Shown here piece after piece: positions 1 through 6,977 of a stretch of DNA of 13,017 nucleotides. The stretch lies in the NCBI GenBank assembly GCA_002346625.1, contig DEAF01000020.1:1-13017 (forward strand), written 5' to 3'. Position 1 is the stretch's first letter, and each line of letters opens with the position of its first letter. Below the pieces are notes generated by a model. That model was not told the origin of the DNA and made no database searches. It worked only from the letters and a program-made list of their open reading frames with translations. The DNA is from Gemmatimonadales bacterium UBA2989. Lineage in GTDB: Bacteria; Gemmatimonadota; Gemmatimonadetes; Longimicrobiales; Gaopeijiaceae. The translations under genes and the position numbers were made by a program.

Positions 1-2949
1 ACCGGGGTATACGTGTCGGAGGCTGGCTATATAATCAGACACCTTATGCCCAGGAAGTTGGCCCCCTTCTCCAGGCTTAGATCCCTGAGAGATTTTTATT
101 TCTAGTTCCTTGGCCCCTACAAGGTATTTTGTAGTTACGCCGAAGCGTCCTGAGGCAACTTGTTTTACAGGTGAATTGGCATCGCGTTTATCTCCGTCAG
201 GTGAATATCGGCGAGGATCTTCTCCTCCTTCACCTGTATTGGCTAGGCCGCCTATGATGTTCATAGCTCGTGCAACATCTTCGTGGGCTTCAGAGCTTAA
301 TGCTCCCAACGACATAGCACCAGTTTGGAAACGACTGGTAATGTCTTCCACGGGCTCCACATTATCGATGTCGATTGGCTTTCGATCTGAAACGAACTCA
401 AGCAAATCCCTTAGTCCTGTAGGTGAGCGGCCGTGTACTAAGTCAGAGTAAGTTCGATATTCCTCCTGGCCACCACCCTGAACAATATTGTGAAGTGCCC
501 GCCAAACAGGAGGTTCGTTGGCGTGATAATCTCCATTGCGTCGGTACTTATACCAACCACCGCGGTCGATCTCTTGATTGGCATGTGCGCTACTGTGTCT
601 TGCAATTACATCGTTGGCAATTTCTGGTATGCCTATTCCACCGATGCGGGAAGTGGTTCCAGGGAAATATTTTTGTACTAATTCATCGCCTAGGCCGAGA
701 GCTTCAAAAATCTGTGCCCCATGATATGATGATACCGCAGAGATTCCCATCTTCGACATCACCTTAAGAATCCCAGACTCCACCGCTCTGATATATGATT
801 CGATAGCTTGATTGGAGTCCTGATCTTCGAGTTTTCCAGATTTAACTAGGTGTTCTATCGTCTCAAATGTTAAGTAGGGATTCACCGCTGAAGCCCCAAA
901 ACCTATTAGGGTAGCGAAGTGATGAACGTCTCTTGCATCTGCAGTTTCTGCTAGGATACTTGCACGCATTCGTCGGCCCATGTGTATGAGGTGATGGTGG
1001 ACCGCTGAAATGGCCAACAACATGGGTATGGGAGCATCTTCGGGAGTGGTCTTACGGTCACTAACCACCAGGGCATCATGCCCTTTATCTATAGCAGAAA
1101 CAGCCTCTGAACACAGTTTATCGAGTGCATCGGCAAGTCCGTCAGCTCCATGTTTGATCGGGAAACAGGCTGAAAGGGTGGCTACCTTAAGCCCACTGAC
1201 AGAGTTCAAGTAAAGATTGTTTAAATCTTCATTTGTTAATACTGGGCTTTCTAAGTGCAACAGGTTAGCAGCCTCAGGTTCTTCATCCAAAATGGATTTT
1301 CGCCTCCCTAAGTATGTTTCTAGGGACATTACTATCTTTTCGCGTATGGAATCGATCGCCGGGTTAGTAACTTGTGCAAAACGTTGCCGGAAATAGGTAT
1401 AGAGAAGCCTTTCTGGTTCATTGAGTACAGATGGGGGCGTATCGTCACCCATAGATCCTGTCGGCTCTTTCCCGTCGAGGATCATAGGTTTTAGGACCAA
1501 CTTTATCTCTTCTTGTGTGTACCCATGAAGTACCTGCAACCTGGAAATATCAGCGTCGGAATACTCTTTTGTTTTTTCGCCTTTTTCTGATTTACGCAAA
1601 GAAGAGCGGGGGAGATGCTTCATGTTGTCATTAACCCATTTACTATAGGGTTGACGGGAAACTATCTCTTTTTTGATGTCATCGTTACGCAGGAACTGAT
1701 GCCGGATTGTATCCACAGCTATCATCTCTCCGGCACCAACTCGTCCTGACTCGACGATCTCCCCCATAGGCATACCCAGGACGCCTACCTCTGAGCTTAG
1801 TATTACTAATCCTTCAGATGTTATCTGGTAGCGTGCCGGACGAAGACCGTTTCGGTCTATTGCAGCTGCGGCTATAGTTCCATCAGTGAATGCAATTGCA
1901 GCTGGTCCGTCCCATGGCTCTGCGATACAAGCGTGATATTGGTAAAAAGCACGTAACGGTTCGTCCATTCCAGGCATGTTCTCCCACGCTTCTGGTATAA
2001 GCATTGCCATAGCACTAAGGATGTCACGTCCTGAAGTGATGAGGAGGTCAAGAACTTCGTCCAGTGATGCTGTATCTGAGCCTATAGGTGATATCACTGG
2101 CACTAAATCCTTAACATTTTCACCCCAAAGTGCCGATGTTAACTCAGGTTCTCGAGCAGACATCCAGTTACGATTGCCGAGCAGTGTATTTATCTCGCCG
2201 TTGTGTGCTACAAGGCGGTAGGGCTGAGCTAGTGGCCAGCTAGGCAGTGTGTTAGTCGCAAAACGCTGATGGAAGAGAGCAAGAGAGGATAGGGTACGTT
2301 TATCTGCTAAGTCAGGGAAGAACCGTTCAAGCTGTGGTGCCACCATAAGGCCTTTATATACAACGATATCAGAAGACATCGATACTATATAGGATTCAAC
2401 TCCAGATTTTTTATATGCAGCTTCTGCACAACGTCGTGCCAGATATAGTGTACGATCGAATTCGGCCTCAGTTAAGTCTGAAGGCCTAAGCATAAGAAGT
2501 TGCTCGATCCCTGGAAGGGATTTCAGAGCTAAACCACCTAATACTGACGAATCTGTGGGTACTGTGCGCCATCCTAAAACTTCTATACCACTAAGGCGTA
2601 CTGTGTCTTCGAGCAGGCTACGGGCTAATGGTCTGGATTTTTCCTCTGAAGGCAAAAAAACCATAGCTATTGCTAGTCGATCGATTTGGTCGGATGTCAC
2701 ATTTGAGCATAGAGGATGGTCTGCCAATAGCTCTCGTGGTATTTGAATTGTTATACCGGCCCCGTCTCCGGATGCTGCATCAGCGGATACTGCACCCCTG
2801 TGGGTTAGGTTTACTAATGCCAGTATAGCAAGCTCAACAAGCTTGTGAGTTCGCTCTCCCTGGATGTTGGCGACAAATCCAGTCCCACAACCATCATGCT
2901 CGAAGGCAGGATTGTATAGGGGTGGAGTTTCGTTAAGAAATTGAGTCAC
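1..2949 (-). CDS. gltB: Glutamate synthase (GOGAT) large subunit, N-terminal 983 residues (cut by window edge)
   Basis: Transfers the glutamine amide nitrogen to 2-oxoglutarate to make glutamate, working with the GltD subunit in the cytoplasm. Reading from a GTG at 2949, the frame is open for 983 codons to the window edge; I checked every codon for stops. An AAAAGGA ribosome binding site about 7 nt upstream decides the start. Residue 21 is the Cys of the class II amidotransferase (context EHDGCGTGF), so a short propeptide of about 20 residues is probably removed. HNGEIN at 249-254 is the conserved amidotransferase loop. The central domain follows, and the FMN domain begins near 800; the glycine-rich KPGEGGQLPG loop is at 958-967. 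The 3Fe-4S cysteines and the C-terminal beta-helix lie beyond position 1. E. coli GltB is about 1,490 aa, so roughly two thirds is present. No frameshift was seen. Confidence 0.97.
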   Translation of the reverse strand, partial: MTQFLNETPPLYNPAFEHDGCGTGFVANIQGERTHKLVELAILALVNLTHRGAVSADAASGDGAGITIQIPRELLADHPLCSNVTSDQIDRLAIAMVFLPSEEKSRPLARSLLEDTVRLSGIEVLGWRTVPTDSSVLGGLALKSLPGIEQLLMLRPSDLTEAEFDRTLYLARRCAEAAYKKSGVESYIVSMSSDIVVYKGLMVAPQLERFFPDLADKRTLSSLALFHQRFATNTLPSWPLAQPYRLVAHNGEINTLLGNRNWMSAREPELTSALWGENVKDLVPVISPIGSDTASLDEVLDLLITSGRDILSAMAMLIPEAWENMPGMDEPLRAFYQYHACIAEPWDGPAAIAFTDGTIAAAAIDRNGLRPARYQITSEGLVILSSEVGVLGMPMGEIVESGRVGAGEMIAVDTIRHQFLRNDDIKKEIVSRQPYSKWVNDNMKHLPRSSLRKSEKGEKTKEYSDADISRLQVLHGYTQEEIKLVLKPMILDGKEPTGSMGDDTPPSVLNEPERLLYTYFRQRFAQVTNPAIDSIREKIVMSLETYLGRRKSILDEEPEAANLLHLESPVLTNEDLNNLYLNSVSGLKVATLSACFPIKHGADGLADALDKLCSEAVSAIDKGHDALVVSDRKTTPEDAPIPMLLAISAVHHHLIHMGRRMRASILAETADARDVHHFATLIGFGASAVNPYLTFETIEHLVKSGKLEDQDSNQAIESYIRAVESGILKVMSKMGISAVSSYHGAQIFEALGLGDELVQKYFPGTTSRIGGIGIPEIANDVIARHSSAHANQEIDRGGWYKYRRNGDYHANEPPVWRALHNIVQGGGQEEYRTYSDLVHGRSPTGLRDLLEFVSDRKPIDIDNVEPVEDITSRFQTGAMSLGALSSEAHEDVARAMNIIGGLANTGEGGEDPRRYSPDGDKRDANSPVKQVASGRFGVTTKYLVGAKELEIKISQGSKPGEGGQLPGHKVSDYIASLRHVYPG

Positions 2950-2981
2950 CGAGTCATCCTTTTGGGAACAGCAAAAGTTAA

Positions 2982-3003
2982 TTTTTTTATTATTTTTTTA
3001 TTA
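2982..3003. repeat. Perfect 11-bp tandem repeat (two copies of a T-tract unit)
   Basis: TTTTTTTATTA occurs twice in direct succession (2982-2992 and 2993-3003). On the gltB transcript it reads as two A7 tracts spaced 11 nt apart, about 20 nt upstream of the GTG-associated ribosome binding site. A tracts in near-helical phase can bend DNA, and A-rich RNA there can keep the ribosome binding site unstructured; both are inference. Confidence 0.85.
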
Positions 3004-3034
3004 TTTTCTATCAAGTGTGATTCACTTTTAGTGC

Positions 3035-3070
3035 AAAAAGAAACGACTCTTTCACAGGAAAAGAGTCGTT
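3035..3070 (-). terminator. Intrinsic terminator inside the gltB leader (candidate attenuator)
   Basis: A perfect 11-bp stem pairs 3060-3070 with 3042-3052 around a 7-nt loop. On the minus strand it is followed by T-C-TTTTT (3041-3035), the usual U-rich tail. The tail has the right orientation for transcripts heading into gltB; no upstream gene on that strand ends within this region, so ordinary termination of another operon is not the obvious explanation inside this window. Confidence 0.8.
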
Positions 3071-3134
3071 GTAAAAGCCTGTTTTAGCTTTTTCAGATCA
3101 TTCGTTCGCTTTTGGCGAAGAGCGCTCCATTCCC

Positions 3135-3162
3135 ATTATATAGGTATGTGAAGCGGCGTCAG
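3135..3162 (-). promoter_or_regulatory. Sigma-70-type promoter for gltB
   Basis: On the minus strand CTGACG (3157-3162) and a perfect TATAAT (3135-3140) are separated by 16 bp. A start is expected near 3128. It is the best promoter match in the divergent region and faces gltB. Confidence 0.65.
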
Positions 3163-3293
3163 GTAATGCACTATGGTTAGCCATTGTGCTTAACTATCTC
3201 TTATAATCCCCTTGGTAGTTTTAAAAAAAATATTAGTTCCCTGAACACCAATACTGGTAACCTATACTCACTTAAAGCTAATCCAATATAGGG

Positions 3294-3315
3294 GCTTGTG
3301 AAAAATTTCGCAAGC
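3294..3315. repeat. Inverted repeat overlapping a possible folB-side promoter
   Basis: GCTTGTGAAA (3294-3303) and TTTCGCAAGC (3306-3315) are inverted copies with one G:T mismatch. A GGG/CCC pair lies outside (3291-3293 with 3321-3323) beyond a short bulge. The right arm contains the -35 candidate of the 3307-3335 promoter, a placement typical of a repressor operator. It is not followed by a T tract, so a terminator is unlikely. The binding protein is unknown. Confidence 0.45.
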
Positions 3316-3335
3316 GTTACCCCAAAACGTATAAT
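3307..3335 (+). promoter_or_regulatory. Possible sigma-70 promoter upstream of folB
   Basis: TTCGCA (3307-3312), 17 bp, then perfect TATAAT (3330-3335). The -35 matches 4 of 6 consensus positions. It would give folB a leader of about 150 nt. The overlapping inverted repeat makes regulation at this site plausible. Confidence 0.35.
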
Positions 3336-3377
3336 AATGCAAATTGTACACTATCTTTTTTAGTGCTTAATGAAGAT

Positions 3378-3406
3378 TTGGTGTTAAATCTTGTTTTATA
3401 TATAGA
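3378..3406 (+). promoter_or_regulatory. Possible sigma-70 promoter upstream of folB
   Basis: TTGGTG (3378-3383), 17 bp, then TATAGA (3401-3406). This is closer to folB than the 3307-3335 candidate and would give a leader of about 80 nt. The surroundings are AT-rich, so chance matches are likely. Confidence 0.35.
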
Positions 3407-3492
3407 CAAAATTCACTTTTACTATGATTTCCTTAAATTGATTTATTATTCTCTGGACCCTGGTACTATGATCAGATTTTGAAGAGGCGATT

Positions 3493-3849
3493 ATGGACAT
3501 CGTATATATCCGTGATTTAAAGATAGATACTGTAATTGGCGTAAACGACTGGGAGCAAAAAATACAGCAGACAGTAAGTCTAGATATCGAGATGGCCACC
3601 GATATTAGTATGGCGGCTGAGCATGACGATATTGTGTACACGATAGATTATAAAGCGGTATCTAAGAGGCTCATCAAATTTATTGGGGATAATAAATTTC
3701 TTTTGGTTGAGCGTATGGCTGAAGAAGTCTGGGATATTATTCGAGATGAGTTTGGGGTTAAGTGGATGCGTCTGCGAGTTAGTAAACCTGGTGCGGTTAC
3801 GGGAGCTACTGATGTAGGTGTGATAATCGAGAGAGGAGAGCAAATCTAG
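3493..3849 (+). CDS. folB: Dihydroneopterin aldolase
   Basis: FolB cleaves 7,8-dihydroneopterin to 6-hydroxymethyl-7,8-dihydropterin and glycolaldehyde in folate synthesis. The 118-residue length is normal for this small octameric enzyme. The signature IGVNDWEQ (15-22) carries the conserved Glu21, Tyr53 lies in the IDYKAV segment, Glu73 sits in LLVERMAE (70-77), and Lys98 in VSKPGAV is the expected catalytic lysine. The ATG is preceded by AGAGG about 7 nt upstream. The stop codon directly abuts the folK start, so the two are almost certainly co-transcribed and translationally coupled. Nothing looks broken. Confidence 0.95.
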   Translation: MDIVYIRDLKIDTVIGVNDWEQKIQQTVSLDIEMATDISMAAEHDDIVYTIDYKAVSKRLIKFIGDNKFLLVERMAEEVWDIIRDEFGVKWMRLRVSKPGAVTGATDVGVIIERGEQI

Positions 3850-4368
3850 TTGGCCAGGGCATACCTTAGTCTGGGAAGTAATATTGATCGCGAACACTAT
3901 GTAGCTATCGCATTAGATAATTTGTCTACGATATATGGAGACCTAAAATTATCCTCAGTGTTCGAGAGTGAACCATTAGGATTTCAGGGCAGTCGTTTTT
4001 ACAACATGGTGGTAGGTATAGATACTTCCCAGACGGTCGGTGAATTAGTTGAAACTTTATTGGAAATCGAGAATGACTGTGAAAGAAATCGCGATACCCC
4101 AAGATTTAGTTCACGCACCCTAGACCTAGATCTGCTAATCTATGCCGACCTAGTAGGGTTGATTGATAATATTTATTTGCCCCGTAAGGAAATAATTGAG
4201 AGTGCTTTTGTGTTATGTCCCCTGGCAGAGATTGCTGGAGATGATATTCATCCTATAACTAAGCTTAGCTACGCTGAATTATGGAGTTGTTTTGATAAGG
4301 GAGAACAGAGGTTATGGCCTGTTGATTTCACGTGGAATGGAGAACTTATATCAACAACTAAAACCTGA
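3850..4368 (+). CDS. folK: 2-amino-4-hydroxy-6-hydroxymethyldihydropteridine pyrophosphokinase (HPPK)
   Basis: FolK transfers pyrophosphate from ATP to 6-hydroxymethyl-dihydropterin, the step after FolB; its product goes to dihydropteroate synthase, whose gene is not in this window. The protein is 172 aa, within the family range. The N-terminal strand and LGSN (8-11) are typical. The hallmark PRFSSRTLDLDLLIY (84-98) carries the magnesium-binding Asp92 and Asp94. The start is TTG with zero spacing after the folB stop, backed by GAGAGGAGAG about 10 nt upstream inside folB. No later start would keep the first beta strand, so TTG is preferred. It converges with the minus-strand reductase gene with an 11-bp gap. 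Confidence 0.95.
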   Translation: MARAYLSLGSNIDREHYVAIALDNLSTIYGDLKLSSVFESEPLGFQGSRFYNMVVGIDTSQTVGELVETLLEIENDCERNRDTPRFSSRTLDLDLLIYADLVGLIDNIYLPRKEIIESAFVLCPLAEIAGDDIHPITKLSYAELWSCFDKGEQRLWPVDFTWNGELISTTKT

Positions 4369-4379
4369 CCCCATTTCTT

Positions 4380-5129
4380 TTATCTCAAACTGCGGCCACC
4401 ATCTACTGTGATAACCTGACCGGTTATATACTTTGCCCGATCAGCCAAGAACAGCATAACTTCTGCTATATCTTGAGGGCTTCCTTGGGATCCGAGGGGG
4501 ATCTTGTCTAGCAAAGCCTGTTTTTTTTCTTCATCATCTTCTAAGCCGCTAGATTCGGGCCATAGGATTGCCCCTGGGGAGATTCCATTTACCCGAACCC
4601 CAGGTGCTAAATCACGGGCCAGAGATTTGGTCATCATGGCTAGTCCGGCTTTAGCTATGCTGTATACGGAATAATTAGCCAATGGCTTATCTCCGTATAT
4701 GTCAATCAAGTTGATAATACTTCCTGAGTTTTGTTGAAGATTCTCCGCCAAGGCTTGACTAAGGAAAAATGGTCCCTTGAGATTGCTGTCCATGATTTTA
4801 TCCCAATCTTCTTCTTGTACGCTACCGATAGGTGTGGAATAAAATATGGAGGCATTATTTACCAATAAATTTACATGGCCAAAATGGCTGACTGCTTCTT
4901 TAGCGAGAGATTCTGAGGCACTACGAGTTCCCAGTAAAGCTTGAAAACATGCCACAGATCCATCATTCTGATTATTGAGTTCTGTGGCAAGCGCCATGGC
5001 ATCGTCTTCGGAATTTAAATAGTGCAACGCAATGTTATATCCGGCTTGATGGAGGGTTCTGCACAGCTGAGCACCGATGCGTCGGGCACCTCCTGTTACC
5101 AGTGCTACCTTTGAGTGTTTGTTTCTCAT
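4380..5129 (-). CDS. Pteridine reductase (PTR1/FolM-like short-chain dehydrogenase)
   Basis: A 249-residue single-domain SDR, probably NADPH-dependent, reducing dihydro- (and perhaps fully oxidised) pterins to tetrahydro forms. The cofactor motif TGGARRIG (12-19) fits the TGx3RxG pattern that marks pteridine reductases, in contrast to the usual SDR TGx3GxG. The catalytic set is Asp143 (in LIDIYG), Tyr156 and Lys160. Asp replaces the common SDR serine, with the same 13-residue Asp-Tyr spacing as PTR1 (D181/Y194/K198). SPGAILWPE (184-192) is also characteristic. It lies head-to-head with the PTPS gene over 80 bp and is surrounded by pterin genes, which supports the assignment. The ribosome binding site is weak (GAAGA). 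A poor promoter candidate (TTCACA, 15 bp, TATAAG; 5165-5191 minus) lies in that gap. FolM activity on dihydromonapterin or a sepiapterin reductase-like role are both possible. Confidence 0.88.
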   Translation of the reverse strand: MRNKHSKVALVTGGARRIGAQLCRTLHQAGYNIALHYLNSEDDAMALATELNNQNDGSVACFQALLGTRSASESLAKEAVSHFGHVNLLVNNASIFYSTPIGSVQEEDWDKIMDSNLKGPFFLSQALAENLQQNSGSIINLIDIYGDKPLANYSVYSIAKAGLAMMTKSLARDLAPGVRVNGISPGAILWPESSGLEDDEEKKQALLDKIPLGSQGSPQDIAEVMLFLADRAKYITGQVITVDGGRSLR

Positions 5130-5209
5130 AATTATCTTCGTATCAGGAAGTGTAATAAATCAAACTTATACACCTAAGAACAACTTGTGAATCACCAAAT
5201 GAGAGGTCT

Positions 5210-5626
5210 ATGTCTAGAGTGAGGGTTACGACGGATCTAGAGTTCAGTGCCGCACATCGAGTGTTTAACCCGGAGTGGACGGACGAGCGCAACCACCAAG
5301 TATTTGGCGGATGTGCAAATCCCAACTGGCACGGACACAACTATAAGCTTAGGGTTACAGTCGAGGGAGAATTAGACCCGGACACTGGATTTGTAATAGA
5401 TTTCAGAGATCTTAATTCACTAGTTGATTCAGTTGTTATCAAGGATCTCGATCACAAAAACATAAATCTCGATGTACCCTGGATGGAGGGTGTCATTTCT
5501 TCTGCAGAGAATATGGTTATCGCAATCTGGAGTCGTATTTCTGGTGTATTGCCTAACGGTGTTGAACTCAAAAAACTAACGCTTTGGGAAAATTCACGGA
5601 ATTACGTGGAGTATACAGGTGAGTAG
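5210..5626 (+). CDS. 6-pyruvoyl-tetrahydropterin synthase family (PTPS / QueD, 6-carboxytetrahydropterin synthase)
   Basis: Converts dihydroneopterin triphosphate, made by FolE, to 6-pyruvoyl-tetrahydropterin (PTPS) or 6-carboxytetrahydropterin (QueD). Length 138 aa matches the family. Zinc ligands are His16 (FSAAHR), His41 and His43 (WHGHNY). The catalytic Cys35 precedes the HGH by five residues (CANPNWHGH), the spacing of animal PTPS (CNNPNGHGH) and unlike the three residues of E. coli QueD (CGRLHGH). Asp81-His82 (DLDHKN) completes the catalytic set and Glu127 is the likely pterin anchor. AGAGG sits only 3 nt before the ATG. The gene overlaps folE by 8 bp. No queC, queE or queF is in the window, so queuosine synthesis is not supported here. 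Having Cys where PTPS-III has Glu argues against a FolB-bypass enzyme. Exact product is uncertain. Confidence 0.9.
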   Translation: MSRVRVTTDLEFSAAHRVFNPEWTDERNHQVFGGCANPNWHGHNYKLRVTVEGELDPDTGFVIDFRDLNSLVDSVVIKDLDHKNINLDVPWMEGVISSAENMVIAIWSRISGVLPNGVELKKLTLWENSRNYVEYTGE

Positions 5627-6209
5627 TGAACTTTCAGGGGCTTCGTTCGAGAGCCTGGTAAATGAGATGATCCGTAGGCTTGGTGATGATCCTGACCGTG
5701 AGGGACTTAAAAAGACCCCCGAGAGGGTATCAAAGTCTATGGCATTTCTTACTAGTGGATATGATATGGATCCCAAGGACGTAGTAAATGATGCTCTTTT
5801 CGAGGATGCTCACCGAGATATGGTGATGGTAAAGGATATAGATATGTACTCTCTTTGTGAGCATCATCTATTACCTTTTTTTGGAAAAGTCCACATTGCT
5901 TATATCCCTAAAGGAAAGATCATAGGATTATCCAAGACAGCTCGCTTGGTAGAAGTTTTTTCCCGCCGTTTTCAGATTCAAGAGCGCTTAACAGAACAGA
6001 TTGCCCAAGCAGTAGATGAACTTATAGAGCCCGAAGGAGCGGGGGTGGTCGTAGAAGCTTATCACTTATGTATGATGATGCGAGGGGTTCAGAAGCAGAA
6101 TTCAAAGACGATTACCTCAGCAGTTCGCGGTTCGTTTCTTGAAGATCAGATGACTAGGAATGAATTTTTACGTCTCTGTATGACCAGCCATAGTCCGCTA
6201 TCTCTGTAA
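5619..6209 (+). CDS. folE: GTP cyclohydrolase I (type IA)
   Basis: Opens and rearranges GTP to 7,8-dihydroneopterin triphosphate, the common precursor for folate and for the PTPS product. It is 196 aa, slightly shorter at the N terminus than the 222-aa E. coli enzyme. Zinc ligands Cys80, His83 and Cys151 keep the exact E. coli spacing (C110, H113, C181), and SLCEHHLLPF (78-87) plus the SKTARLVEVF segment (105-114) are diagnostic. The start is GTG, overlapping the end of the PTPS gene by 8 bp, so translation is probably coupled and the PTPS/FolE ratio fixed. Nothing is missing. Confidence 0.96.
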   Translation: MSSELSGASFESLVNEMIRRLGDDPDREGLKKTPERVSKSMAFLTSGYDMDPKDVVNDALFEDAHRDMVMVKDIDMYSLCEHHLLPFFGKVHIAYIPKGKIIGLSKTARLVEVFSRRFQIQERLTEQIAQAVDELIEPEGAGVVVEAYHLCMMMRGVQKQNSKTITSAVRGSFLEDQMTRNEFLRLCMTSHSPLSL

Positions 6210-6233
6210 CACACAAGGATCGGCTAGGGATCC

Positions 6234-6857
6234 ATGCATATACTACTTACCGATCGGCTGTCCTGTCCTCGTTGTGGGCCTGTATTTGGATTGATTCTTA
6301 TAGCAGACTCCCTTGAAGATCGACGTGTTTTTGAGGGCTCACTAGGTTGTTCGAACTGCCGTTGTCGCTACCCTATCAGTAAGGGGTTTGTGGATTTACG
6401 GCCTCCGCCTCGTACTGATACCCGAGATAATAAAGAAATTACGGTGCCGAAATCTCCTACTTTAATCGAATTAGCCGGTTTGCTAGGAATCATCGATGGT
6501 GTAGGGTATGTGGGGCTTTTAGGGGGGATGGCAGGTCACTCATATGCTCTTGCTGAAAAATTAGAGGCTGTGGAAATCGTAGGTGTTGCACCAGAACTTC
6601 AGAATTGGGATGAAATTGAAGGAATCAGCCGTATAGATACTGGCCCCCAGCTACCGTTTCAGGATCGTAGCCTTCGTGGTGTGGCGTTTTTTGGAGAAGA
6701 AAAATTATTCGAACCTCAAGAGGTTGCACGTGTGGTAGCACGATCAGGTCGTGTAGTGGTTTGGGGTGGGGTCGAAGGTTGGGATAATGCTCTAGATAGT
6801 GTGGGTATGAAGGTCCTTGTCGCAGAGGATGAGGCGGTAGTGGCAGTTGGGCAGTAA
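6234..6857 (+). CDS. Trm112-like zinc-ribbon protein with a degenerate methyltransferase-like domain
   Basis: A 207-residue protein I cannot assign to a named family. Residues 9-56 form a zinc ribbon: Cys11-x2-Cys14 and Cys39-x2-Cys42, then RYPISKGFVDL, the layout of the Trm112/UPF0434-like ribbons that often precede methyltransferases. Residues about 87-207 resemble a class I SAM methyltransferase: VGYVGLLGGMAGHSYALAEKL is like motif I (90-110), LPFQDRSLRGVAFF like motif IV (140-153), and a post-I strand is seen near 113-118. The usual acidic residue ending strand 2 is not obvious (GVAPE), and the domain is only about 120 residues. It may therefore bind a ligand without catalysis, or act as a partner protein. 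It starts 24 nt after folE with AAGGAT and AGGGAT upstream, so it is probably in the same transcript. Confidence 0.7.
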   Translation: MHILLTDRLSCPRCGPVFGLILIADSLEDRRVFEGSLGCSNCRCRYPISKGFVDLRPPPRTDTRDNKEITVPKSPTLIELAGLLGIIDGVGYVGLLGGMAGHSYALAEKLEAVEIVGVAPELQNWDEIEGISRIDTGPQLPFQDRSLRGVAFFGEEKLFEPQEVARVVARSGRVVVWGGVEGWDNALDSVGMKVLVAEDEAVVAVGQ

Positions 6858-6977
6858 TCTTTTTTGTTGCATCGTATTTCCACCTTATCTACTTTCATGG
6901 CGATTTAAATTTTGTGTTTCGCGGCGTATCGTTTGCCCGTTTCACTATACTTTTTCTCATGACCCAACTTTCTCTCC

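Larger units (their letters stand above)
2950..3128 (-). promoter_or_regulatory. Presumed gltB 5' leader, about 180 nt, with stacked hairpins and an internal terminator
   Basis: This lies between the predicted transcription start (about 3128) and the gltB GTG. In transcript order it shows a palindrome GAGCGCTC (3120-3127), a 5-bp hairpin (3115-3119 with 3105-3109), a 6-bp AU-rich hairpin (3087-3092 with 3073-3078), and a strong intrinsic terminator (3070-3042). A short AAGTG/CACTT stem (3013-3017 with 3023-3027), an A-rich repeat and the ribosome binding site follow. A terminator between a promoter and its only downstream gene suggests transcription attenuation, or release of a small RNA of about 95 nt. 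I could not match it to a named riboswitch; the conserved glnA (glutamine) riboswitch core is not evident. A pairing between ACAGG (plus 3078-3082) and the terminator loop CCUGU (plus 3054-3058) is possible and might form an alternative fold. Confidence 0.55.

Noticed and set aside
110..2746. Five plus-strand ORFs of 63-114 codons opposite gltB
   Set aside because: They lie antisense to an uninterrupted, strongly conserved gltB frame, have no recognisable domains and no ribosome binding sites; they are shadows.
3100..3128. Leader peptide of 10 codons (ATG at minus 3130) in the gltB leader
   Set aside because: The ATG falls at or upstream of the predicted transcription start and has no ribosome binding site; the codons show no Gln/Glu run expected of a classical attenuator peptide.
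2950..3492. tRNA or other known structured RNA in the long intergenic region
   Set aside because: No cloverleaf with a TTCRANY T-loop or CCA-type acceptor could be traced on either strand; only the hairpins listed are seen.
3396..3897. Two minus-strand ORFs over folB and its upstream region
   Set aside because: They overlap folB antisense, lack family motifs, and their composition mirrors the folB coding frame.
5210..5626. PTPS-III enzyme bypassing FolB
   Set aside because: PTPS-III has Glu in place of the catalytic Cys; here Cys35 is present, and an intact folB lies nearby, so no bypass is needed.
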